Positions 1 through 6,604 of a stretch of 9,993 nucleotides of DNA are shown here, one piece after another. Where the stretch lies: contig JBGQHM010000255.1 in the NCBI GenBank assembly GCA_041497995.1, forward strand, positions 1 to 9,993, written 5' to 3'. This DNA is from DATKMS01 sp041497995 (GTDB lineage Bacteria; Desulfobacterota; Binatia; HRBIN30). Position 1 is the first letter of the stretch. Each line of letters begins with the position of its first letter. Below the pieces are notes generated by a model. It was given only the letters and a program-made list of their open reading frames with translations, had not been told where the DNA came from and did no database searches. Position numbers and translations under genes: made by a program.

Positions 1-1
1 C

Positions 2-166
2 GGGCAAGTTGCCGCTGGCGGCGGTGCGCAAGGTGGGGAGGGAATACCGGGCCCGTCACGCGTCGAAGAATTTCCAATGCTCATGCGCCGTCTCACCAAG
101 CCGAGCATCGCCGCAATCAACGGCTACGCCTTGGGAGTCGGAATCAGTGACTCACTGATTCAGTGA
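2..166 (+). pseudogene. Enoyl-CoA hydratase/isomerase (crotonase) remnant, cut at both ends
   Basis: The frame starting at base 2 is open to a TGA at 164-166. Its middle (about 83-142) reads MRRLTKPSIAAINGYALGVG, which matches the crotonase segment K-P-x-I-A-A-x-N-G-x-A-x-G-G-G that helps form the acyl-CoA pocket and oxyanion hole. Crotonases normally continue for roughly 150 residues beyond this motif. Here the frame gives only seven more codons, all within a palindromic repeat (141-166), then stops. The left side leaves the window, so the N-terminus cannot be judged; residues from bases 2-70 are Gly-rich and not clearly crotonase-like, so a frameshift there is also possible. As it stands the product lacks the C-terminal half and is unlikely to be active. 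I infer a decayed gene whose 3' part was lost at the repeat. The family call rests on about 20 residues. Confidence 0.55.
141..166. repeat. Palindromic TCAGTGA repeat with stop codons in all six frames
   Basis: Arms GAATCAGTGA (141-150) and TCACTGATTC (152-161) are perfectly complementary with a single-base centre, followed by AGTGA. TGA occurs on the plus strand at 148, 156 and 164 (three different frames), and TCA, which is TGA on the minus strand, at 144, 152 and 160 (again three frames). The repeat supplies the stop of the crotonase remnant (164-166) and of the minus-strand prolyl isomerase (160-162). A related sequence lies at 4824-4851. No T-tract follows on either side, so it is not a convincing intrinsic terminator. 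Confidence 0.75.
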
Positions 167-1143
167 TCCAGTACTTCTACCTTGGCTTTCTGGCGCAGCT
201 GGGCGACCAAGTCGGCTTGGCGCTTTTGGTGGTCGTATTTTTCCAACACGGCGCGGATGCGTTCGTCCACTTCAGCCAGCGGTGCGTTGCCGGCGCCGCG
301 CTGGTCGGTCACCTTGATGATCTCGACGCCGTAGGGCGTGGTGACCACGTCACTGAGCTGGCCGGATGCGAGCGCGAACGCCGGCTTCTCAAACGCGCTA
401 TCCATCTCGCCCTTGGCGATGTACCCGAGGTCGCCGCCCTGCGCAGCGGAGCTGGAGTCCTCTGAATGTTGGCGCGCCAGGGTGGCGAAGTCAGCACCAC
501 CCTTGAGTTGGTCAAGCAGTGCCGAGGCGCGCTTCGTCGCCGCACTGCGGTCCGCCGCACTGGCTCCCTCGCGCACACGAATCAGAATGTGGCTCACGCG
601 GATCTGGGCCGCATGCTGGAACTCCTCTTTGTTGCTCTCGTAGAAGCTCTTCACCTGCTCCGGGCTGACCTTCGCGTCCTTCCACACAGTGCTTTCGAGC
701 AAGCGGTTCGCTGCCATGGTCTTGCGCGTGTCGTTGCGGAGATCCGTCTCGGTCATGCCGCGCGCCTTCATCACGGCCTGAAACGTCTTCACGTCGGGGA
801 ACCGGCTCTTGCTGCGGTTGATCTCCGCATCGACGTCCGCGTCGCTCACCTTGATGCCGCGCGCCTGGCTTTCCTGGTACAGCAACTCCAGCGCAATGAG
901 CGAGTCGAGTGCGTCGTCCGCTAGCTTGGTGACGGCCGCGGCGTCGGGCTGCGTGTCCTGCATGAGGAGGATGCCCTGGACGACGTCCTTCACATCTTTG
1001 CGGTAGATGGTCGTCCCATTGACGCGGGCGACGACGTCATCGTCACGCAGGGGATTGTTGATCCGTTCAGCGCACACCAGCGTGGGCAGCGTGAACAGGG
1101 CGAGCCACGCCGCGGCGACAACCGTGAAGGTGCGAACCGGCAT
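160..1143 (-). CDS. Periplasmic parvulin-type peptidyl-prolyl cis-trans isomerase / chaperone (SurA/PrsA-like)
   Basis: The 327-residue product should assist folding of exported or outer-membrane proteins. Residues 1-25 form a Sec signal peptide (basic MPVR, a hydrophobic stretch, then LVCA before E26, a plausible signal peptidase I site). Residues 35-155 are the helical SurA-N-like chaperone region. Residues 180-280 are a PpiC/rotamase domain with SHILI (His184), GGDLGYI (237-243), a PAFAL segment and YGVEIIKV (271-278). The C-terminus is charged and helical. Most parvulins have His in the last motif (G-Y-H-I-I-K-V); here it is Glu274, so catalysis may be reduced although binding could persist. 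The start is supported by a strong Shine-Dalgarno, AGGGGAG, at 1148-1154. It is divergent from the thioesterase gene, and its last codons run into the palindrome at 141-166. Family call is firm; a SurA versus PrsA/PpiD subgroup cannot be assigned. Confidence 0.92.
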   Translation of the reverse strand: MPVRTFTVVAAAWLALFTLPTLVCAERINNPLRDDDVVARVNGTTIYRKDVKDVVQGILLMQDTQPDAAAVTKLADDALDSLIALELLYQESQARGIKVSDADVDAEINRSKSRFPDVKTFQAVMKARGMTETDLRNDTRKTMAANRLLESTVWKDAKVSPEQVKSFYESNKEEFQHAAQIRVSHILIRVREGASAADRSAATKRASALLDQLKGGADFATLARQHSEDSSSAAQGGDLGYIAKGEMDSAFEKPAFALASGQLSDVVTTPYGVEIIKVTDQRGAGNAPLAEVDERIRAVLEKYDHQKRQADLVAQLRQKAKVEVLDH

Positions 1144-1147
1144 GGTG

Positions 1148-1154
1148 CTCCCCT
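1148..1154 (-). promoter_or_regulatory. Shine-Dalgarno of the prolyl isomerase gene
   Basis: On the minus strand the sequence is AGGGGAG followed by four bases and the ATG at 1143-1141. This is one of the few strong ribosome-binding sites in the window and fixes the start just before the signal peptide. Confidence 0.75.
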
Positions 1155-1183
1155 ATCCAAGTGGAAGAGTGGGGTCAACGACG

Positions 1184-1202
1184 CACCGGCCAGAGGCCGG
1201 TG
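1184..1202. repeat. GC-rich hairpin repeat in the divergent intergenic gap
   Basis: CACCGGCC (1184-1191) and GGCCGGTG (1195-1202) form a perfect 8-bp stem with a 3-base loop AGA. It lies between the divergently transcribed prolyl isomerase and thioesterase, about 40 bases upstream of the first start. It cannot be a terminator of either neighbour. It resembles a dispersed palindromic element or a small regulatory cruciform; nothing in the sequence decides between these. Confidence 0.6.
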
Positions 1203-1282
1203 CCACCGGAAAACTCCCTACTCGGTTGCTTGCATTGGCGAAGCGGCCGCGGCAATCTACCGCGCCGTCACGAGCCAATCAC

Positions 1283-1702
1283 ATGAGTGCAGATGAGGTC
1301 CCTACGGTCGAGGAGTTGGCGGCTGGCGGCGAGTTGCCCGCCTTCTTCGACTACCTCGGCATGTCGGTGGTACGGGCCACCGCCGAAGAGGCAGTAGTGC
1401 GCATGCAAGTGCCGAAGGAACTGCTCAGCCCGTTCGGTCCCGTGCATGGTGGGGCCATCGCGGCGCTCATTGATACGGCGATCGGTATCGCGGTGGCGTG
1501 CCGGATGGCGCACGGCGACCGCAATGCGACCCATGAGCTCAACATCAACTACATCGCATTCAGCAAAGAGCCGGTGCTGATCGCCACGGCCCGCGTCCTT
1601 CGCCTCGGCCGATCCGTGGCACACTGCGAAGCCGAGGCGCGGTCCGAAGGTGGCGAGCTGATTGCCAAGGCGCTCGCGACGTTTGGAGTCTTCAAGAAGT
1701 GA
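1283..1702 (+). CDS. PaaI-family hotdog-fold thioesterase
   Basis: The 139-residue protein is typical of the single-domain hotdog thioesterases that hydrolyse acyl-CoA or aryl-CoA in the cytoplasm. The hallmark is PFGPVHGGAIAALIDTAIG (about residues 50-68), where His55-Gly56-Gly57 begins the hotdog helix and Asp64 occupies the usual acidic position. The helix is followed by the strand ATHELNINYI and the closing segment ARVLRLGRSVAHCEAEA. Length is normal for PaaI/YbgC-size members. I chose the ATG at 1283 because the N-terminus then matches family length; the frame stays open upstream to 1007, but that part runs antisense over the prolyl isomerase. No clear Shine-Dalgarno precedes it. The crotonase remnant nearby hints at a former acyl-CoA gene neighbourhood, but it is separated by a minus-strand gene. 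Substrate cannot be told. Confidence 0.88.
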   Translation: MSADEVPTVEELAAGGELPAFFDYLGMSVVRATAEEAVVRMQVPKELLSPFGPVHGGAIAALIDTAIGIAVACRMAHGDRNATHELNINYIAFSKEPVLIATARVLRLGRSVAHCEAEARSEGGELIAKALATFGVFKK

Positions 1703-1705
1703 AGA

Positions 1706-1753
1706 CGTGTTCGTGCTCGTGTTCGGGGAGTCAGGACCACGAGCACGAACACG
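1706..1753. repeat. Perfect 16-bp inverted repeat after the thioesterase gene
   Basis: CGTGTTCGTGCTCGTG (1706-1721) is perfectly complementary to CACGAGCACGAACACG (1738-1753), with a 16-base spacer. It starts three bases after the thioesterase stop and ends 45 bases before aguB. The RNA would form a very stable stem-loop, but no U-run follows, so it is not a standard intrinsic terminator. It could protect the 3' end of the upstream transcript or reduce read-through. It is also internally repetitive (CGTG/TCGTGCTCGTG), as in dispersed palindromic elements. Confidence 0.85.
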
Positions 1754-1798
1754 ACCCAGTTGCATCGCGCCACTATCCAACGTATCGAGCTTGAAGCG

Positions 1799-2686
1799 AT
1801 GGCATCAGGCACCGACACCGTGGTTCTCGGCCTCGTACAGATGCGCTGCGGTCCTGACCCGGCAGCGAACCTTGCGGCTGCGATCGAGCACATCGGTGAG
1901 GCGGCGGGGCAGGGGGCGCAGCTCGTCTGCCTCCAGGAGCTCTTTCGGTCGCAGTACTTCTGCCAGCGGGAGGACGTGGCGCTGTTCGATCTGGCTGAGC
2001 CCGTTCCAGGTCCGAGTACGGATGCGCTTGGCCGCGCCGCTGCGGCCCACGGCGTGGCAGTGATCGGATCGATCTTCGAACGCCGCGCCCCCGGACTCTT
2101 CCACAATACGGCGGTGCTGATCGACACGGACGGCTCGTTGCGTGGCCTGTATCGCAAGATGCACATCCCGGACGATCCGCTGTACTACGAGAAGTACTAC
2201 TTCACGCCGGGCGATCTGGGGTTCCGTAGCTACGCGTTGGGTGGCACGCAGGTGGGGGCGCTGGTGTGTTGGGATCAGTGGTTCCCGGAAGCGGCGCGGC
2301 TGACGGCGCTCGCGGGTGCACAGATCGTCTGCTACCCGACCGCCATCGGGTGGCACCCGCGCGAGAAGGCGGAGTTCGGTGCCGCGCAGCACGAGGCCTG
2401 GGAGATCATTCAGCGCAGCCACGCGGTCGCCAACGGCGTGTTCGTCGCGGTGACCAACCGTGTCGGCCTGGAAGGCAACCTCGAGTTCTGGGGCGGCTCA
2501 TTCATTGCCGACCCGTTCGGCCGCATTCTGGCGCGCGCCAGCCACGACCGCGAGGAGATCGTCATCGCCAAGTGCGACCTCCGGCTGATCGAGGAGACCC
2601 GCCGCAACTGGCCGTTTCTCCGGGACCGCCGCATCGACGCGTACGACGGACTGCTGGAGCGGTTTCTGGACCGCACGCGTCCCTGA
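1799..2686 (+). CDS. aguB: N-carbamoylputrescine amidase (nitrilase superfamily)
   Basis: This enzyme hydrolyses N-carbamoylputrescine to putrescine, CO2 and ammonia in the cytoplasm, the last step from agmatine. The 295-residue length is normal for AguB. The nitrilase catalytic triad is visible: Glu47 in CLQELF, Lys120 in YRKMHIPDD and the nucleophile Cys157 in LVCWDQWFPEAARL. The segments CWDQWFPEAARL, YPTAIGW and DPLYYEKYYFTPGD are characteristic of carbamoylputrescine amidases rather than of nitrilases or beta-ureidopropionases. The ATG at 1799 places the first conserved beta strand (VVLGLVQM) at residue 8, as usual; an in-frame TTG at 1760 would add 13 poorly supported residues. No strong Shine-Dalgarno is seen. 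The next gene encodes the enzyme of the preceding step, which strongly supports the substrate. Confidence 0.94.
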   Translation: MASGTDTVVLGLVQMRCGPDPAANLAAAIEHIGEAAGQGAQLVCLQELFRSQYFCQREDVALFDLAEPVPGPSTDALGRAAAAHGVAVIGSIFERRAPGLFHNTAVLIDTDGSLRGLYRKMHIPDDPLYYEKYYFTPGDLGFRSYALGGTQVGALVCWDQWFPEAARLTALAGAQIVCYPTAIGWHPREKAEFGAAQHEAWEIIQRSHAVANGVFVAVTNRVGLEGNLEFWGGSFIADPFGRILARASHDREEIVIAKCDLRLIEETRRNWPFLRDRRIDAYDGLLERFLDRTRP

Positions 2687-2724
2687 GAGTCGCGGCTCAT
2701 GAGGGGGTCGGCTGGCTCGCGGAC

Positions 2725-2772
2725 CGCCCTTCGAGTTGCCGCCAAGAAAGGGCGGCTCCTCAGGGCGAACGG
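2725..2772. repeat. REP-like two-level palindrome, reverse orientation
   Basis: Outer arms GCCCT (2726-2730) and AGGGC (2762-2766) enclose a perfect inner hairpin GCCGCC (2738-2743) / GGCGGC (2751-2756) with a 7-base loop. Read on the minus strand it begins CCGTTCGCCCTGAGGAG and ends CTCGAAGGGCG. From memory, the CCGTTCG-x-CCTGAG ... TCGAAG-GGC pattern recurs as an intergenic palindrome in many proteobacterial genomes. Bases 2687-2868 between aguB and aguA hold this element and the related one at 2816-2843, and no gene. Confidence 0.65.
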
Positions 2773-2815
2773 AAAAGTGCTCTTCATCTTCATTCTGCAT
2801 CAGACGACTCCCAGA

Positions 2816-2843
2816 CCGTTCGTGCTGAGGCTCTCGAAGTACG
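2816..2843. repeat. REP-like palindrome, forward orientation, related to 2725-2772
   Basis: The plus strand begins CCGTTCGTGCTGAGGCTC and ends TCGAAGTACG, with imperfect arms CGTGCT and AGTACG. It shares the CCGTTCG ... CTGAG ... TCGAAG frame with the element at 2725-2772 but in the opposite orientation, so the two form an inverted pair 43 bases apart upstream of aguA. Confidence 0.6.
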
Positions 2844-2855
2844 CTTCCGGCGAGC

Positions 2856-2859
2856 GAGG
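2856..2859 (+). promoter_or_regulatory. Shine-Dalgarno deciding the aguA GTG start
   Basis: GAGG at 2856-2859, nine bases before the GTG at 2869, supports this non-ATG start. The next in-frame ATG (codon 21) falls inside the conserved family segment GFHMPAEWEPH and would remove part of it. Confidence 0.55.
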
Positions 2860-2868
2860 CGGATCGCT

Positions 2869-3942
<1,074 letters not shown>

Positions 3943-3989
3943 AGTGCCAGCTCCGAGCTGTCGACGAACCCCGACACCCTTTCCCTTGA

Positions 3990-4018
3990 TTGACTGATCC
4001 GGCGGGTTCTCCTACGCT
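3990..4018 (+). promoter_or_regulatory. Possible sigma-70-type promoter before the lipoprotein gene
   Basis: TTGACT (3990-3995) matches five of six -35 consensus bases. A 17-base spacer leads to TACGCT (4013-4018), which keeps the T, A and final T of a -10 box. The start codon at 4048 lies 29 bases downstream. Bases 3943-4047 otherwise hold only a small CAGCT/AGCTG hairpin at 3948-3960. Weak -10 match, so tentative. Confidence 0.35.
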
Positions 4019-4047
4019 TCGTGGACCCGCGCAACGGCGGGCAGGCT

Positions 4048-4821
4048 ATGAATCGTACCTGCGCTTGTGCCTGCGCCGGCTTCGTCGCAGGCCTGCTCTC
4101 TTGGTCTGTGGCTGGCTGTAGCCGCGACAGCGGCAGGGGTGGCAGCGCGGAGTTTTTCCCCCTCCATGATGAGGACACGTGGATCTACGGTGTGGAGCAG
4201 CCGCTGCGCAATGTGCGCACGCGCATGACCGTGCGCGTGCGCGGCGAGCGCTACATCACCACGCTCGGCCAGCGCTGCCGGCTGGTGGACGAGACCTACG
4301 GCGGCTCCGACGCGGCGATGGTGGCGGCGCAAGGTGAAACGCAGGACCAGCAAGTGCATCCGATTGCCTACTGTCGCAAGGATGGATTTCTCTATCGCGC
4401 ACTGTCGCTCGAATACCATGGCAAGGAGGTGCAGGAGATGGGCCTGGGTTCCGGCGAGGAGCGTTTCCTCCCCGAGGGCCTGCAGAGCGACCTCGCGTGG
4501 GACAGCATCACGACGGCCTACGAGCTGGGTGGCGGTAACGGCTACGACGTTAAGCAGCGGCACCGCGCCGTGCCGGAAACGCGCGTCATCGAGGTGCCGG
4601 CAGGGCGTTTCGGCGGCTGCGTGCGCGTCGAAACGATCGCGGTGCACGGCGGCCGCCACGATGGGAAGAGCGAGCCGGATCCCATCGTGCTCTACTACCG
4701 CGATTGGTATGCTCCCAACGTGGGGTTGGTGCGCACGACGCAATCCGACCGCCCGGGCGAAGGACCGGTGTTGGCGCAGATCGAGTTGCTGGCCTACGAC
4801 GTTGAGGGAGCGAAGCGATGA
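4048..4821 (+). CDS. Secreted lipoprotein of unknown function
   Basis: The 257-residue product has a lipoprotein signal peptide: a hydrophobic stretch FVAGLLSWSVAG followed by Cys24 (lipobox V-A-G-C) and then SRDS, so residue +2 is Ser, which favours outer-membrane sorting by the rules known from enterobacteria. The mature part opens with FFPLHDEDTWIYGVE and contains IEVPAGRFGGCVRVET (181-196) and WYAPNVGLVRT (220-230). This trio (a W-x-Y start, V-P-A-G-x-F-x-x-C, and W-Y-A-P-x-V-G-L-V) is familiar from unnamed bacterial envelope proteins, but I cannot assign a function. Unusually, the signal n-region has Cys at 5, 7 and 9. ATG 4048 is preferred over the in-frame GTG at 4021 because it puts the signal peptide at the N-terminus. 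It lies upstream of the ABC module in the same direction, but a repeat and a possible promoter intervene. Confidence 0.8.
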   Translation: MNRTCACACAGFVAGLLSWSVAGCSRDSGRGGSAEFFPLHDEDTWIYGVEQPLRNVRTRMTVRVRGERYITTLGQRCRLVDETYGGSDAAMVAAQGETQDQQVHPIAYCRKDGFLYRALSLEYHGKEVQEMGLGSGEERFLPEGLQSDLAWDSITTAYELGGGNGYDVKQRHRAVPETRVIEVPAGRFGGCVRVETIAVHGGRHDGKSEPDPIVLYYRDWYAPNVGLVRTTQSDRPGEGPVLAQIELLAYDVEGAKR

Positions 4822-4823
4822 AA

Positions 4824-4851
4824 CCAGTGATCAGTGACCAGTGATCAGTGG
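4824..4851. repeat. Tandem CAGTGATCAGTGAC-type repeat, relative of 141-166
   Basis: Two 14-base units, CCAGTGATCAGTGA (4824-4837) and CCAGTGATCAGTGG (4838-4851), differ only at the last base; the underlying period is 7 (TGATCAG/TGACCAG/TGATCAG). TGA occurs at 4828, 4835 and 4842, one in each plus-strand frame. It begins two bases after the lipoprotein stop codon. The TCAGTGA core is shared with the repeat at 141-166, which likewise sits at gene ends. Confidence 0.75.
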
Positions 4852-4859
4852 CGAGGCTT

Positions 4860-4890
4860 TTGACTTTTCCTTCCCGACTTGCCCTATTCT
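4860..4890 (+). promoter_or_regulatory. Possible promoter giving a leaderless ABC ATPase transcript
   Basis: TTGACT (4860-4865, five of six to the -35 consensus) is followed after 19 bases by TATTCT (4885-4890, four of six to the -10 consensus). The spacer is longer than the usual 16-18. A start about seven bases after the -10 box would fall on or just before the ATG at 4899. The pyrimidine-rich sequence before that ATG has no Shine-Dalgarno, consistent with a leaderless mRNA. Confidence 0.35.
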
Positions 4891-4898
4891 CCGCGCAC

Positions 4899-5864
4899 AT
4901 GATCGAGATCGAGCACCTCACGAAGCATTTCGGCGCGACACACGCGGTGAAGGACGTCTCCTTCCACGTCAAACGCGGCGAGGTGATCGGCCTGCTGGGA
5001 CCGAACGGCTCGGGGAAGACGACGATCATGCGGGTGCTCACCGGCTTCTTCCCGCCGACCGCCGGAGTGGCGCGCGTCGCCGGCTACGACGCGGCGGACC
5101 AGTCGCTGGCTCTGCGGCGCAAGATCGGCTACCTGCCCGAGAGCGTGGTGCTGTACCCGGACATGCGCGTCCGGCGCTTCCTGCAGTTCTGCGCCGACGT
5201 GCGTCGCATCAGCGGTGCACGCAAGCGCGCACGGATCGACAGCGTCATGCACGACTGCGGGTTGCAGGAAGTGGCGGGACGCTTGATCGGCACGCTGTCG
5301 AAGGGGTACCGGCAGCGGGTGGGACTGGCGCAAGCACTCCTGCATGAGCCGGAAGTTCTCATTCTCGACGAGCCGACCGTGGGATTGGATCCGCGGCAGA
5401 TCATCGAGATCCGCGGGCTGGTGCGCGCGCTGCGCGGGCGGACCACGGTACTTTTGAGCACGCACATCCTGCCCGAGGTCAGCATGACGTGTGAACGCGT
5501 GGTGATCATCGACCGCGGCAGCATCGTCGCCGAGGATACGGCAGAAGCCTTGACCCGGCGCGTCGAAGGCAGCGACCGCAGCTTGGTGCGTGTCGAAGGA
5601 CCCGCTGCCGAGGTGCGAACGGCCCTGGCTGCCGTTCCCGGTGTTGAGCGCGTCGATCCCGCTGACGCACCGGCCGATGCAAGCAACGGCGCCGTGTGCG
5701 GCTTCGTCGCACACTCTCGTTCCGGTGAGCCGGTGCGCAAGGCAATTGCCGCGATGGTCGTAGGCAATGGTTGGGGACTGATCGAGGTGCGACCCATGGC
5801 GCTGAGCCTCGAGGACCTATTCGTCCGCTTGGTCACTGAGGAAGAGGCCGGCTCGCCGTCGTGA
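4899..5864 (+). CDS. ABC transporter ATP-binding protein (GldA/NatA-like)
   Basis: This cytoplasmic ATPase should energise the membrane protein encoded next. Its 321 residues contain Walker A GPNGSGKTT (34-42), the IGYLPE segment in which Glu81 stands at the Q-loop position (common in this subfamily), the signature LSKGYRQRV (133-141), Walker B VLILDEPT (153-160), the D-loop GLDP (163-165 region) and the switch His189 in LSTHI. The 100-residue C-terminal extension, ending MALSLEDLFVRLVTEE, is typical of exporter ATPases of the GldA/Ccm/Nat group. The start is ATG 4899, which places the first strand (MIEIEHLTKHFG) correctly; there is no Shine-Dalgarno. Its stop overlaps the next start by four bases. 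Context with GldF-like, GldG-like and DUF4340 genes favours GldA over generic NatA. Substrate unknown. Confidence 0.93.
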   Translation: MIEIEHLTKHFGATHAVKDVSFHVKRGEVIGLLGPNGSGKTTIMRVLTGFFPPTAGVARVAGYDAADQSLALRRKIGYLPESVVLYPDMRVRRFLQFCADVRRISGARKRARIDSVMHDCGLQEVAGRLIGTLSKGYRQRVGLAQALLHEPEVLILDEPTVGLDPRQIIEIRGLVRALRGRTTVLLSTHILPEVSMTCERVVIIDRGSIVAEDTAEALTRRVEGSDRSLVRVEGPAAEVRTALAAVPGVERVDPADAPADASNGAVCGFVAHSRSGEPVRKAIAAMVVGNGWGLIEVRPMALSLEDLFVRLVTEEEAGSPS

Positions 5865-6604
5865 CCTTCCTGGCACTCTTCCGCAAGGAACTCCTGTCGT
5901 ACGTGGTGTCGCCGCTGTTCTACGTGGTGGCGGCGGTCTTCCTGTGTCTGTCGGGCTACTACTTCTACACTGACCTGATCTTCTTCGTCACCTTCGGCTT
6001 CGGCATGAACATCCTGGAGAACTTCTGGCAGCTGTTGCTGGTGGACTTGCGGCTGGTGATGCTGCTGTCGATCCCTTTGCTGACGATGCGGCTGTTCGCG
6101 GAAGAGAAGAAGCTTGGGACGATCGAGCTGTTGCTCACCTATCCGGTGCGCGACGGCGAGGTGTTCCTCGCCAAGTTCGCAGCGTGCGCGGTGGTCTTCG
6201 GGATCATGCTCGCCGGCACGCTGCTCTATCCAATCTACGTGAGCGTCTTACAGCCGTTTCCGTGGCCACCGCTGGTCGCGGGCTACCTCGGCCTGTTCTT
6301 ACTCGGCCTCAGCTTCATCGCCTGCGGCGTGTTCGTGTCGTCGCTCACCGAGAGTCAGGTGGTTGCCGGCATGGCGACGACGGGCATCCTGCTGCTCTTC
6401 TGGATCATGAGCTGGAATGAGGCGGCCACCAGCCCGGGGCTCTTGCGCATCCTGGTCCGCGTCTCGATGTTCGACCACTTCCAGACCTTCGCGCGCGGTG
6501 TCATCGACGCGCGCGACGTTGCGTACTTCCTCTCCTTCATCGGCTTCTTTGGTTTTCTGACGCTGCGTGTGCTCGAGTCGCGCAAGTGGCGGGGGCGGCG
6601 GTGA
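5861..6604 (+). CDS. ABC-2 type transporter permease (GldF-like)
   Basis: The 247-residue inner-membrane protein is the permease partner of the preceding ATPase. I count six hydrophobic segments, at about residues 16-36, 58-77, 105-130, 138-162, 166-184 and 220-237, the normal ABC-2 number. The stretch MRLFAEEKKLGTIELLLTYP (76-95), following the second segment, is the conserved cytoplasmic coupling region of GldF/NosY-like permeases. The GTG start at 5861 overlaps the ATPase stop (GTGA), suggesting translational coupling, with GAGGAAGAGG at 5838-5847 as a distant Shine-Dalgarno. The stop overlaps the next GTG in the same way. In Flavobacterium, GldA, GldF and GldG are needed for gliding; homologous sets in non-gliding bacteria have no settled role. 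Confidence 0.92.
   Translation: MTFLALFRKELLSYVVSPLFYVVAAVFLCLSGYYFYTDLIFFVTFGFGMNILENFWQLLLVDLRLVMLLSIPLLTMRLFAEEKKLGTIELLLTYPVRDGEVFLAKFAACAVVFGIMLAGTLLYPIYVSVLQPFPWPPLVAGYLGLFLLGLSFIACGVFVSSLTESQVVAGMATTGILLLFWIMSWNEAATSPGLLRILVRVSMFDHFQTFARGVIDARDVAYFLSFIGFFGFLTLRVLESRKWRGRR

Noticed and set aside
1007..1282. In-frame extension of the thioesterase upstream of 1283
   Set aside because: It is antisense to the start of the prolyl isomerase and passes through the CACCGGCC hairpin; the protein from 1283 already has normal family length.
2266..2868. In-frame extension of AguA upstream of 2869
   Set aside because: It overlaps aguB in another frame and runs through two palindromic repeats, giving an Arg/Pro-rich low-complexity sequence. 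The conserved AguA N-terminus begins right after the GTG at 2869.
4824..4851. CRISPR or phage attachment site
   Set aside because: The units are 14 bases, directly adjacent with no spacers, and there is no integrase, tRNA or cas gene nearby.
4884..5836. Minus-strand frames opposite the ABC ATPase
   Set aside because: They are shadows of a gene with all ABC motifs intact on the plus strand; their translations are His/Arg-rich without features.
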